Shown: positions 40,250 through 53,500 of the stretch, in pieces
How the letters are laid out: each line of letters begins with the position of its first letter
How positions within the stretch are numbered: the stretch's first letter is position 1
From: Archilochus colubris
Taxonomy: Eukaryota; Chordata; Aves; Apodiformes; Trochilidae
Direction of reading: 5' to 3'
Assembly: GCA_023079485.1 (NCBI GenBank)
Contig: CM041084.1
Location: 13,142,609-13,206,608, forward strand
Length of the DNA stretch: 64,000 bases
The notes under the pieces: model-generated
Told to the model about the DNA's origin: nothing
Databases searched by the model: none
Seen by the model: only the letters and a program-made list of their open reading frames with translations
Program-made: the position numbers and the translations under genes

Positions 40250-40500
40250 TCAGACAATAAGGAGACAATTGCCTGTGTTAGCACAACAATTAATTTATTT
40301 GCAGAGAACCACTCAGTCTATTTGTTACCAGAAACGTGCTAATTATTCCTGCTAATTACATGCAAAACCTTCATTATCACCTATATGAGGAAGAGGACCC
40401 CTCAGGTTTCAGTGACAAATTAATTACTGTGTTTTCCTTCTGAATGTACTCCTAGACACTCTCTGTTATCTGAAAAATAAATTGGCTAGCAGGAAGCTTG
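40250..40500. promoter_or_regulatory. Candidate enhancer-like cluster of homeodomain and POU motifs
   Basis: Three TAATTA homeodomain cores (40340-40345, 40353-40358, 40421-40426), an overlapping ATTAAT run at about 40288-40296, and an ATGCAAA octamer-type half site (40360-40366, two bases after a TAATTA) lie within about 150 bases. Sequence complexity is high and no repeat family is recognised. Clusters of this kind are typical of conserved developmental enhancers, but TAATTA is also frequent by chance in AT-rich DNA. Conservation cannot be judged from one sequence. Confidence 0.2.
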
Positions 40501-43500
40501 TCTCTCAGAGACAAACTAAAAGCAAACATACAAATATCATATCAAGTTACTAATGCTATTTTTTCAGTCAGGTATATCCAGAAGCCCTCAGAACTATTAT
40601 ATTAATTTACAAGCTCTTAATACTAATAAAATATACCATACATTGCTAAATTCCACTATGTAACTACTTTCAGAACCCTTTGCATATGTGTAAAACAATG
40701 GATAAGACAGCAGGCATTATGTTTTAAAAATATAGCAGACAAGCCCAGTGGTAAACTACACAGTCAGTAAAACAAAGATATTGTTTCAGTGAATAAATAT
40801 TATTTACAATTCATAATAACTGAAGTGAAAAGGACAGGAAGGTGGCTGAATCACCCAGTCTTTGATTATCACCATTCTACTTCAACACATAGGATACTTG
40901 CCAGTCTTTACAGTGCATGGCAGAGGCAAGGGAAGTGTCATGCAGAAAAGAGTGAAGGACACAAGCAGAATCAAAGTGTTGGTTTGGAAGGTAGGAAACA
41001 TAGCAAGGGAAGGAATTGCAACACAGTGAATCTGGCAAAGGGATGAATGGAGAGGCTGCAGTGAGACTGCTAAATACACAGGCAGACAGACTGACTTTTT
41101 TTAAAACAATGTTTTAAAATTTCTTAAATTTTGCTTAGAACCCATAGAGTAAGTTTCAGCCATCCCTGTCTGACACCTCGCCAGCAGCCTGCCTCTGCTT
41201 CCATTGAAAGGTATTCTGGATTACAGTACTCACTGTCCATCCATCCTGTTTATAGTTATTTGAGACATCCTCAACTTTTGTCTTTGGCAAAGCAGAACAT
41301 CAATACCTTCCCAATTCAGAATATCAGCAGCATCCATTAATGGGCACATCAGCACTACCATACAATTCCTGAATATGGACTCTAACCACAGCTTTAGCAG
41401 CACCAACAACACTACAGTGTACAAAGCAACAGCTAATCCATGGCTGGTAAAATTTGTGCTGTCTCAGCAATATGGTAGGGATGGGATAAATTCAGATAGG
41501 GCTATCAAAAGCCTAGAAATACAGTTTCATAGTGAATCAGGTGATGAGCAGCACCCACACACACATTTGTATTTCATCAGCGATTCCACCTTATGAAAAT
41601 AAAGCAGGAGTGGAGAAGTGGATTCAGAATCTGGATGTCTAAAAGACACAGCCCCACCTGTCCAGACCATCCGCACAGAAAGGTAAGGCCCAAGAGTGCT
41701 AAACCTAGCCTTAGAGACCAGTTCATTCATGACTCACTGAATCTGTGCCTGTCCTTCACTTTAATCTGAATATCACCTATCATACAGCTCTCTCTACTTA
41801 TCTTTGTCCTGCATTTGTAGCCCATTCCTTAGGCATGATCTCCTTCAAAGGCAGGAAAACTCTGTAAATAATTGTATGACAGCTTCATTATTCTTCAACT
41901 CTACCTTCATCCTCTTCTTTCACCTGAGGCCTTCAAAAACTTCTATAGCAGTAGTGCTAACGATATGCTCTCCTTCCATACCCTGTGCTACTGAATGCAG
42001 TTTCACTGCAGTTTCCATCTCTGTATCTTGGTTTGTTGCAAGAACCATCTCTCTGCTGCATTCTTGTAGGAGTTTGCATGTTTTAAACACTACTTGACTA
42101 CAATTAATAACAGAAATTGAAGTAATAATAGTGGAGAAAGTTAAAAATCAGAAATCCAGGGAAAGATTAAACATTTGAAGGCCAGTACTACTTCTTTCAT
42201 TATTACAAAAAAAAATTTTAAATGTTAATGGCAGACCAACAGAGAAAATATGCCAACTGGCATGTAACCACAGTTGCACACACAATTTTTATTTTCACTT
42301 TAGTCTATAATCCTAACTGAGGTTCTGGCATTGTCTGTATTGTGTCCCTTAGCTCAATACCCACTTCCATTCAAATAAATCAAAATGAAAACAAGTGGAT
42401 GAAATTGAGTACTGAGTGTAGTAGGCTTTTGTTTAAATCAGGGACATTCATGTAAATGTTAGAATGTGTATGGGTTTATTTTCCCAAAATAGTAAGTCAT
42501 AAAATTATGCCTAAAGCTCAAAACCTGCCACTGACATAGCAGCTGCTTTGTCAATATTAGTCTAGTCCAAAAGGATAATAAAACAAACTGTATATATATA
42601 AAATTCTCACCTCCAAATCCTAGCTTATTATCAGGTTTTCTGTTCCAAAACACAGGAAGGTTTCCTTGGCATAAGCAAAAATCATGTCCCTGAAATTTAG
42701 AACACAGTTTTTAAACCAGTGTATCACCCTGTCTGTACAACTGAAAACCTGAAAGAACAGAATAATTAGCATTGCTGCCAGGCCTCTAACAAGTGGCCTC
42801 CAACCTATTGTACCCAAAAATAGTTCAGATCCAGAAAATGTAAAACTAACCCATGATCAACCTGTTGAAAATCGGTCTCAACAAGCCAGAGTTTAGCAGC
42901 AAAATGCAAAGCAGGGCATAACTTATGATAGAATGACCTTTTTTCCATTCATTATAGCCAGGTTGCTCATCAGATTCTTTTATCTGTTTGTCAGTAACAA
43001 GAATAGCAACTTTTGAGTGACTGAGAGATGGCTGGCAACAGGGAGGCCATGTGTCAATGAGAACAGGAAGATCCCAAATTTGAGGGGAAAGTGAAGGAGG
43101 AGGGGTATTGATCTGAAAAACAGAGGTGCAGAAAGATAGATGCATGGCATCAAAAATTACTTAGACCTGATAGTGAAGGGGAAGATGGAAAAGCAGGCAA
43201 CTTCAGACCATTTTTGCTGAGAAACAAGGGGGGAACAAGACATTGCTTTCATAAGGAAACTCTTGAGAAATAAAATTGTGAGTTTGCCTAGAAGGCAAAC
43301 CCTTTCAACATGGGTCTTAACATCTTCTAATTTGCCTGGACTGAATTATAAAGACATATTATTGGCCTAGGCTACACCACAAAATATGAGTAGGATTAAG
43401 AGCATTTGAAGGAGCTGACAAGATGCGGAAGCAGAAGAGAACCTTCCAGCTGAGACCAGAAAGTAGGGGTCAGCATTGTATTAGCTGACATATAGGCTCC

Positions 43501-46500
43501 ATCTTGTTTTCCAATGGCTTAATCGCTTCCCTTAAACCTACCCAGCAAGTAAAAGTAGCAATAGAAAAAAAATTATAAATTCTTAGTCATAACTGGGGAC
43601 AGCAAGTGTGTGACAAGGGATGACTCAGTAATATCTCTTGCTTCCTATGAATGTCATTTTTAGAAAATACCTCCTTTCTTCTTATTCCTACTTATCTAAT
43701 ATTAAAATAAGAATTCCAGTAGTCAGAATTGTTACAATTATGAGAATTTAGTAACAAGGACAATTTTTTCTAATGTGGGAGCCTAGGGACTTATAAATCT
43801 ACAGCTACAAAGGATATGAATCCTTCCTGCTAATACTGGCCTATAGAGTTATCCATTAGAAGAAGCAAACACTGAAGTTAGAAAGAACTGATCTAACTTA
43901 GAATTATAGTTCTAATATAAATGAAAAAATGAAAATCCATATTCACTAAAATACCAAGGAATTTTAAACTCCTTTACATTTGGAGGGGAGGGGGAAGTAG
44001 TTGTTGGGTATGGGATTTTTTTTTAGATCCACATTTCCCTTCAGGTTTCCACAGGCTCCTGCATAAACATTTCCTGGCTCAATATTGAGTCACTTGCATC
44101 ACCATAGCTCTTGCACATAGCATTTACTTCCTGCTGCAAAGAAGGGGGAGAGAGGCAGTGTGCAGTGCAGCAGCATTTACCCTTTTTAGACAAGGTTTGA
44201 TTCAGAAAAGAACCAGCCACAACTTGCTGGGTACCAGAAACCACGAATATGATTCTACTGTTTGATTATCCACATCATACAAAAACAGTGTAAGTGGCAA
44301 TTGGCTTTCTTCCAGTCATACTGAGACCTGGATTGCAGAACAAGTTTGTCTTGAAGAGAAACCTTAGGTTTCCAGAGTTGAAAGGCTGTTGGAACTGTTA
44401 GTTTCCAATTATTTTGTCTTGGACTGAGCACCTTAACTCCTCCCCATTCTCTACCTCAGCAGCTAAGATGAAGCACTCCTGCTGGAGCCTGTACAGACAG
44501 CAGCTACCCCAGGGATCCCCACACCCTTCCTCTCACATTAACAAGTGGCTAACTTACAGACTAAATAGAAAAAAAATAGTGACTAAATTATCCTGGTAGA
44601 TGTCAAGGAAGAAAGGAATCTCAAAAAGGAATTTAAACAGGAAAAAAGATGGATGAGCTTTACAGTTAAGCGTAAGAAAGAGAGTATGCATAAGATACTA
44701 CATAAGAAAAAATAAATTGTTTTAAACAAAACACAGAGTAAGTCTCCAAGGCTTGCACCACTAATAGAATTGAGAGGAGGGATGAAAAATGTTAGTATTA
44801 TCTCTGGCTCAGGAAGTCCCAAAGCCATGACTCAGTAGAAGGTAGGATAGTGCACCCAGAAATGATCATTACATGCTTGACATTTTCTTATACGCTCCCC
44901 CAGGCTGCTGTCAGAAACAGGATACCCGGCTAGACAGATGTTTAGTCTGATCCTGTATGACTGCTCTTACTTTGTGATAATAAGACATAAATGTGGATAG
45001 GAAGAAAGTTATGTGCAACTCAGGGGCATCATGTGAAACTTGAAGTTGATGCAGGCAGAGCATGCAACAGTGAGCAGATTCAAACTGAGGGTTGTCAACT
45101 CTGAGCAAATTCTGATCACTGTGGTCTTCATGCTTGGGAGAAGTGCATACCATCCAAAATCCTTCTCATACTTTTCAGGAACTGTCTTTAGGACATGGGA
45201 CACCTTTGTAGTCAAACCACTTTCCCTACCCTCCTGTGGTCCTTCATTTAAATAGTCTATTCTATTAAAAAAAGCTTAAAAAAAATTAAAACCAAAACCC
45301 ACAAATATTTCTTTCCTCTCTTTCCATGAATTAATACTTGTGATCACGCTATTGCCATTTTCTCACTGTATTTTCTAGGTCTTTGCAAGAAAACAAATCT
45401 TCCCAGTGTCACCAGTCTCTCTCATGTGCAAGTCAAAACCTATTCACTAAGTACAGTGTCCATTAACCTTCCAGCAGGTGTTTAAGAGCAAAGCAGATAT
45501 GCAGAGATATTTTGAAATATAATAACAAAGTCACAATGCCAGCCATAATATATAAGTTGTACATAAATTTCCCAGGTCATCAAAGTTGGAACAATGGGTC
45601 AGGAAGGGTTTTATTTCCTACCTTAGTATACACTACAGTGAAATGAGGAGCAACAGACACAAGAAATTTTCTTTCAGACCAGCCATCAGAAAGACTCCTT
45701 TTCCTGCTTCTAGCCATTTTAATTTATGCTCTTGTTACAGCCAGGAAGGCTTGCTAAAGATACTGTATATAGAAAAAATTTACACAAAAGTTGAAGTAAG
45801 TAGTTTATACAGCAGCTCATTTGCTGTGACAAATTTCACAGAGCATGCCACGCACCAATACTCCATGTTCTCTTCTGGGTCACTGAACTGTTTCTGGTTC
45901 TAATTCCAGACAAACCATTTCATATGCAAAGCCCTTGGAGATCTAGAACCATTTTCCTTTGCTAGCTCTGACTAGCCTCTACTCTTGGAGCAAGGGTAGT
46001 CTGCACAGCAATATTCAGCATGGATGTAGGCCCACTCAGACATTTCTTGAAGGCCTATGGAGCCACTCTAGATAAAGGGAACTGCCTCATCTTTATTTTT
46101 TTTTCCCCAGTGGTAGCAGCTGTCACTGCAGTTTATGAGGTGATAAAGCTGTCCACAGATACTATGTGCTCTGGGAACATTTACCAGACAAGCTCTCCCA
46201 GGTAATTGTGATTCCAGAACATCTGCTTCCTGGATCTCAACCAAACTTAAGGAGCAAGGCAACAACCTCTGCCAAAACAGGGCTGGTTTGGACCTCAGCT
46301 GCAACAGCACACCAGACACCACGGAATGGCAAAGATGCTCACTGAGCTTAAGAGTCTCCAGGGCCAGACTGAAGTTAAGGATGCACTCTTACTGTCATAG
46401 TTTTGGAATTAAGCTGTTTGCTCTTCAAGAATTCATTTTAGGTAAAAAATAGGGGGGGCATTCAGTGATCCATTTGTCTTGGAAGTACTGTACACTCTAC

Positions 46501-49454
46501 AAATTTATTCCTTACTTGACTAAGAAAATTATTTCCTGGTTGTGTGCACCACAGCGTGATCCTTAAGATGAGTCCTCAGGATAGAAATACTATATAAATA
46601 ATACATTAAGTACTTATAGTGAAATTATTTTCACTGTGGAAGTATTCACCTCTCTTCATTTCATCTATCTTTTAAAAATCAGTATTTTCTTGATTATGTA
46701 TCTTATTAATTATCTTTTATAATGGGTGGGTGATTCGGTGACACTACCAACTTAAGCAGCAACTTCAATTAGGTCAGACCTCCCACTTAAAGACTAAGAA
46801 TACTCATGAAAAAAGTTTAAAACAGATGGGATTGAGAGCAATATTTTTTTCTCTGTTCTGACAACAGATGAAGCATCATAGACATCTAATTTAAACTAAA
46901 GAACAAAGTCCATGTGTTTATATTATGATAGCCAAAGTCATCTTGCACCAGAAGAAACATGACACATGCAGAAGGATTTATTTAAAGCTAATGGACTTCA
47001 AAATACAGTGATATTATGTTCTTAGTGCCTATAAACATTTTCTGCTCTGGGATTCTTTCAGAGTTGCAACTTGTGCCACAGTCCAGGTACACCAGATAAG
47101 ATTCACATAATACTATGAAAAAGAGAAGTTCTCAAAACAACACAGTTGTTTCATCTACCCCAGTCTACACTTTCCATCAGAGTAACACTAGTTCTTATTG
47201 CTAAATAAAAATATGTGTCTATGTAAAGAGAGATACAAAGATGGATGCTTTGTTAATTTAAAATAAAGTTAAAGACCTTTAATCTTCATATATTAAGAAA
47301 TATGTATCATTTCTATCATAACACCCATTCCAATCAAAACATTGCGCTCTTATGGAACATTACAATTAATCTGCTACCTCCCCAACTATTATTTCAGTGG
47401 CTTTACAATTATTTAAGACCCTTTCCATACCAATTCCCCTCATGACTGAATCTGTGTTTCAACATGAAAAGCTTTATTGTTAAACCCATAATACTAATCA
47501 GGAATACTGAGCAGCAACTTTTTTGTCATTGTCCAACACCAGATGAAAAATCACTTTCTAATTAAATGGAAAAGTAGCATAAATATGAAATAAGAGCCAG
47601 ATTCTGATTTTGGAAGCTGCACCATTTTCTCATCTTGCAGGTAAGTCTGCCCTGTCTCCTCAAAAGAAGTCACAGTAAAGGAAAATCTGACCTTAGAAAG
47701 ACTCACTATGTATGGTTGACAAAAACTATTATTCCCATGACTCCACTGTCCCTACATGTTTCAGAAACAGGCACAGAAGAATGAATAAACTGGGAGGTGA
47801 TGACGATGGCATCTGCAAATAACTTATGCCTCATTCAAGTATTTTACATTCAAGGCACAAGTTACAACTCAAATATTTCATTAAATCTACCTAATCCATT
47901 GCCTCTTTGTATTTCAAGGGAATAAAAATACACAGAATATTGTGGAAAAAACTGATATTTATTGTGGGAATAAATTCCAAACAGAAAGAAAGAGAAAGAC
48001 TTAGGCTTAATCTCCCTTTTTTTTTTTATAAGAAGAATTTTCTGAGTAAAGGTACAAGTCATTTGTGGTTCTGATCACTCCAGTATGCTCTTCCATACCT
48101 AAGAGTAGAAAATGTTTCAAATATTTGACAAATCGAGACTAATTATACAGAATTATTGAATCCTTAATACAAAGCCTAAGAGACTTTTTTCTTCTAATGT
48201 TGATTGCTGCTGATGTGAATACCATGAGAAGAGATAAAGCTATGGACCTGTTAATATAAAGACAGTAACAAATTACTTTCAGTTTTGAGAAAAACACTAG
48301 ACTCTGGATATAAGTTAATTATTAAAGTTTGATTCCATTTCCCTCCCCAAGAAAAGAAAAAGTTATTTTAATCACTGGTTTTTTATGCCAAGTGTCTGTT
48401 TTACTTGAGAAGAAATTACTTTCTATTTGAAGCATTGCCTACTGAAACAAGAGTTACTCAAGGGCAGTGTTTTATTGATAAAGTCTTCTTTATAATCATC
48501 ATATGTCATAACATTTTGCACAATTCATGAGGTTCCTGTTTTTACAAAGGCAGAAACAATTCTAAGTTCTGATCTGGAGCTAACAAAAAAACCCCAAAGC
48601 ACTCTCTAGAGCTGGACTAATTTTTGCATTTTAAGTAAAAGACAGGGCTTCATGAAAGTAGGAAAGGTTATTTGTTACCATAAGAGCTACCATTTTTAAA
48701 CTGTTATGAGTATTTGCATACATTTACATGCACTGAAAGCACAGCCATTCAGAACAAACAAGGTTCATTACTAAGACAAACATGCAGAGTATGACTGAGT
48801 GACAATCTCCACAATGGATGATTTAAACTTTATCAGTCTCCTTCATTCACAGACCATTTTTTCTGTCAAGAAGGAACAGCTAAGGAAGCCTTTCATCCCT
48901 TCGGCCACTTTTTATTTTTGACAAACTCTGGGTCTGCCTCTGTTAGGGTGATAAAATACACTAAGCTGTCTGTTCAGTCTGTCGAAACCTCAGACATGGT
49001 CTCTGGCTTCTAACAGGTAACCTTAAATGAATCTCTGAAGTAGTGGAATAGGTAGGAAAACAGGTTTAGCAAAAAGACATCCACAGTTCAGCTTCAACAG
49101 TTCAACTTTAAGGCATGTCTGCATGCATTCCTACTGCCTGTGACAATAGTAACACTTCCTTTCAGCCTAATAGGTCCTGAGCCCCATCCTTTGTCTGCTG
49201 ATTAACTGCTCTATTCATTGACCAGACCACTAATTGCATGCTCCTTATAGTTACCCTACATTACTGTAAGAATTAATGAGACACAATTACAGCTCCCAGA
49301 AATCTCAGGCCTAACCAACTGCAAAGCACTCCAACTGAATAAGAACTCCCCAAGAATAAAGAGAAAAATTCAGACCATTGTTCACAGGAAGCAGAATGTT
49401 TTTTGTTAAAAAATTGTATTTATTTGAAGCTGTTTCATAATTAGGCCCTGGAGA
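40501..49454. other. Gene-free sequence
   Basis: Long unique stretch. Notable small items are a palindromic AGGTCAGACCT near 46777, a TGACTCAG (AP-1-like) near 43620, and a TCAGATTCTGATTTT-like fragment near 47600 that may be an eroded amniote palindromic repeat. Open frames stay at or below 105 codons and none has a recognisable domain. Confidence 0.45.
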
Positions 49455-49485
49455 AGAAGAAGGGAGAAAAAGAAAAAGAAAAAGG

Positions 49486-49531
<46 letters not shown>
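49455..49531. repeat. Purine tract ending in a 46-base poly-A
   Basis: AGAAGAAGGGAGAAAAAG-type purine sequence from about 49450 grades into an uninterrupted A run at 49486-49531. It produces the artificial poly-phenylalanine open frames on the minus strand. No retrocopied gene body is recognisable upstream and no target-site duplication is evident. CR1 does not use poly-A tails and processed pseudogenes are rare in birds, so a simple repeat is favoured. The exact length is likely uncertain in an assembly. Confidence 0.9.
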
Positions 49532-49536
<5 letters not shown>

Positions 49537-50270
49537 TGAAGAAAGAACTTGGGAACCAGCATTCACTGAAAAATCACAGGGGATGCAAAAAGAGAGGCAA
49601 AGAGTTCGATATGAGGAAAAAAACCCATAAGGGAAGGAGTGCATGAAAAATCAGTGCTATGAATACTACAAGCATCTATAACCAAACAGCTGTTTAAACA
49701 AAGCATGTCCCACTGTATGGGAATTACCACTAATGCAATCTTATATTTGGCTAATACAGCTTCAATCTTGAACAATTTAAAATAAGCACATGGCATGCTT
49801 CTGCACTCACGTTGCTGCTGAGATAGAGGAAGAGGAATTTCATTTCCCACTCCTGGAATTTAATATGCATTAGAAGTCAGTGTCATTAGCCATGAAAGTC
49901 AAAAGGAAGGACAGAAAATGAGTTTTTTGAAAATCAGACATATTGAAAACTGCACTCACATTTAATCTGTGTAATCAACAGCCACAGCTATTCAAAGTCT
50001 TAGTGACTACAATCACTACCTATTAGCCTGTAAGTAGTTCAAAAGCTATTATTCTCACTTGAACAATTTTCCAATACACAAGAGACAGCTGTTAAGTTAA
50101 TGAAGTTAATATGCAAAGTCAATATTCTTTGTTATGCAGTCATCTACCATTGGTTCATCTTCAACATATTTTCACCATGTAAATTTGATTTAAATTACAT
50201 GTATAGTTTGACAAAGCCACTGGTACTTAAAATAGAGACTGAAATGCACTATACTTTATAGTCCTGGTAA
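49532..50270. other. Gene-free sequence
   Basis: Unique sequence. TTAATATGCAAAGTCAATATT at about 50107-50126 contains an octamer-like ATGCAAA beside a SOX-like motif, just ahead of the dual-strand open segment. No element recognised. Confidence 0.4.
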
Positions 50271-50551
50271 CCATTTTCTAGGGTACAATTTATAGCAGCC
50301 ATTGAGACCCATAAGAATGTCATAGACTGGCACTGCTACATTCCAGAATCAACATCTTTGGACAGAGACAACATTTTTTGTACAACTCGACAGGGATTCT
50401 CAATAATTGCACCTAACTGCGGTAATAGTTTAAATTCATGGCAAATGGATGTTCTTCTGATAGGATCACTCACTGATATCACAGCGGAACACTTTCCTGC
50501 ATGAAGCTGACAGTTACCACCATGTGGTGCTGAATCCCAAGCAGGAAACAA
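50271..50551. other. Unidentified segment with overlapping open frames on both strands
   Basis: On the plus strand a frame without ATG is open for 77 codons (50271-50504). It includes AAIETHKNVIDWHCYIP and GFSIIAPNCGNSLNSW. On the minus strand 50336-50551 is open for 71 codons and includes GGNCQLHAGKCSAVISVS and CHEFKLLPQLGAIIENP. Both read like real protein. Four CpGs (about 50388, 50420, 50484, 50556) are retained in CpG-poor DNA. Splice-like sites exist on each strand: plus TTTTCTAG ending 50281 with GTAATA at 50422, and minus TTCAG before 50529 with GTGAGT at 50473. I recognise no family. It may be one exon, a conserved noncoding element, or an old pseudogene. Confidence 0.2.
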
Positions 50552-53500
50552 GGCACGAATATGGATCAGAGACCTTTGTGTTCAGTGTATAATAAGTCCA
50601 ATATCCCTGTCATAGAACAGCAATCATTAACTCAGGGATCTTTTGTTAAATGGCCCCTGTGGCTGGACTGGTAACAGCAGGGATTGAATTTGCAATTTCT
50701 GTATCTCAAAATATCTCCCTTTTACAATTATGATCACATCCAGTGTCATAGTTATATTTCTACTTACCATCCCCAAGACTAAATTCATCTGTCAGAGAGA
50801 CTGCAAGCCAACAAATTCATGCATTTCCAAAGTAAGTCTCTGGGATGTGAAGTGAAAATACCCATTTCTATTAAGCTTGACTGATTAATCAATTTCAGTG
50901 AAGGACCACAAAGCTGACATAGTCAGCTTTGGCTCTGGCAGTATTAATTGAAATGGGCTTTCTGCATCTCTTGAAAAAAAATTTTGAAAAAAAAGGAAAC
51001 CTTTGTCTCAAATAAAACATTGTTTTATTTGTTGTTCAAAGCTTGTTCAAGCTATAAAATAAAACAAGTACTAATTCCTGCAGAGTGTGATGTAAAAATA
51101 ATTCTGCTAGTACAGATTATGTATTCTGGTATCTGGTCCTTCATTTCTGATGTGATGAAATAACTTGAACAAATAGAAAATATGCCTGTTCCTGAGGCTA
51201 GCTGTAATTTCTAGTTAAAGTCTCTATCTGCATAAGAGAAAAAGGAGTCCTTCCTGCAGACAAACACTGAGAGCCCACTCTTTAGGTCATCAATTCTAAC
51301 TAAGGTTGAACATCTAAGTGAAAGATAAATAGAGACATACAGGAACTGCATCTTAAGAGAAAAAGGTTTCAAGACATAATCTGAGTTCACTCATACCATT
51401 TTACTGTCCTGTTCCACTACCAACTTCTTTAGAGCTACTTGTGATTTATGGTGCTGCAGGTAAGATCAGCAAAAGACAATCTGAATCCATCAAGTGCTTT
51501 CATGTGCTAATTTTTTCTGGAACTGGTTCACCCAAGGAAGCTTCCACTTCAGCATGTTTGACATCACAAGCTTCACTGCTAGGGACTTTCCTTCCTTTTC
51601 ATTGTTATGTCTGCATCCAGCCTCCTCTCTTCCTGCAAGCAGCTCAGTTCAGTAATGGTTATGCCCATCCTGTCACCTAAGTGTGGCCCCAGAAGTATCT
51701 TTAAGACTAGAACCTCAACATTGTCAGGAATTATTTGTGGAACTTTCAGCTGTAGGACAGCCCTGTAGACAGAAGATGAACAGGAGACAGATCACTGTTG
51801 GGTTGCTCTGGCAGTCATCCTTCAGAGCAGCATGAGCAGAGGCTCTGTCACACCATATCTGTGTGCAGTGATAAACTCACATCAGATCCCTACAGGACAA
51901 GGCCGATAGTTGATTTACACTAGAAAGGTTAATATAGAAATTATGCTAACAAGACTTCTCTTCCCAAGCAACTTATACCTAACCCTCAAGAGAAGTAAAA
52001 TGTACAGGTAAAAGAACTTCTTACACAGCTTCTGCACTAGGGTTTTTGCTGGCATAGATATGTCAGCAAAAAATTCATATCCCTCCCTGACAGGCCTCCT
52101 TGATAACACTTTCAAGTGCAAACCAGGTGTCAGTATTTCAGTTATGAGAGAAGAAAAAGAGTTCTACACTAGTCAGGAGCTGAATATGTAGCCTTTCATG
52201 ACCTGGGAAAGCCCTTATTCCAAGGAGGTCAAATCCCATGATCATATTTTCCACGAGCATAATCTCTCACAAGAATTGATTAACACAAAACTAATGTGGT
52301 ATTGTATCGTATTAACACATACAGTAGGTAAATATATAATTTCAATCAACAAGCCACTTATATTCTGCATTCCCATCTAAAAAATGCTTGTTTACATGGC
52401 AATAAAGTCACATTAAAAAAAAAATGAAAGCATGGGAGGTAGAAACACTTCTATGTAAAAATGTGCTGTGATTTTTAGATAAGACTAAAAGTTATTTTAA
52501 ATCTATCAAACACTGGACATTTCAGCTGCTTGCATTTGCAATTCAGAAAGATTTAGATAATTCTAAGAGTTTCTATAGATTGAGTTTCTAAATCATGAAA
52601 CAAGATGACCAAGGACAAACATATTTAATTTTAATCAACATTGTTAGGTAGAAAGTTACTGGCTTGAGAGCACATAGCTTTTAACTACAAGGTTTGTAAT
52701 TTAATACATAGCATACAGCAATAGGCAATAACCCCACAAATGAAGAGAAGATTGGAAGAAGACATGCTCCCACAAGCAGAACAGAAGAGTGTCCCTTGAG
52801 GACTACCATCACTATACTGTTCCTAACTTAGCCTACCATACTCTCATCATCACCAGTTCAGTTGCTCTCTACCTGTATGAAATTACTTATGGAATAGATT
52901 TAGGCCTTGCACTGATGTGGCAATAGATAAGGCCCTTTGAAAGCACCCCTCACTGATGTGAAGTGCAAGGGCTATGGTCCACCTGAGAGGTTCCTCAGTA
53001 CAAGCAATGATGCCCTGCGATAAAAATCAGCATGAATAAACCAAAATGTTTCTAACTCCTTACACATGCAATACTCAAGACTATTGATTAGCCAAGCAGC
53101 ATGAACCTCTGAGATGCAAGAAAGACTCAGTCACAGTAATTTCTTTAATTAAATAATGATCACATATTGAATATGCAGAAAGAAAACAGGTTTCACAAGC
53201 AAAAAGCAGGCTGTGGTATCTAAGCATTTAAATCACTACTACAAAACTGTATCCTACTCCTAACATATTTTTTAGCATTTTTATAAGCCACTAAGATTAC
53301 TTATAGCCAGAACTGTGGCAAAACTGAGATTGTATGAAAACTGTCCACATATCACTAGCTGAGAAAAAACACTAGTATTAGTTCAGACACCAATTAATCT
53401 TATGAATTAGCTCTATTCTTGCAAACAACACTAAAGGAAAACAATTTTGCAACGAGGCAAAAGCAACACTAGGCACATGCCCCCTTCCATCCTCACCTTG

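Noticed and set aside
49311..49644. Minus-strand frames with poly-phenylalanine
   Set aside because: They are translations of the poly-A/purine tract.
50600..50710. Possible tRNA-derived SINE fragment (AACAGCAGGGATTGAA)
   Set aside because: Too short and diverged to distinguish from chance; no A and B box pair is visible.
51009..51031. Perfect 10-bp hairpin with 3-base loop
   Set aside because: Made almost only of A and T, expected by chance in this composition.
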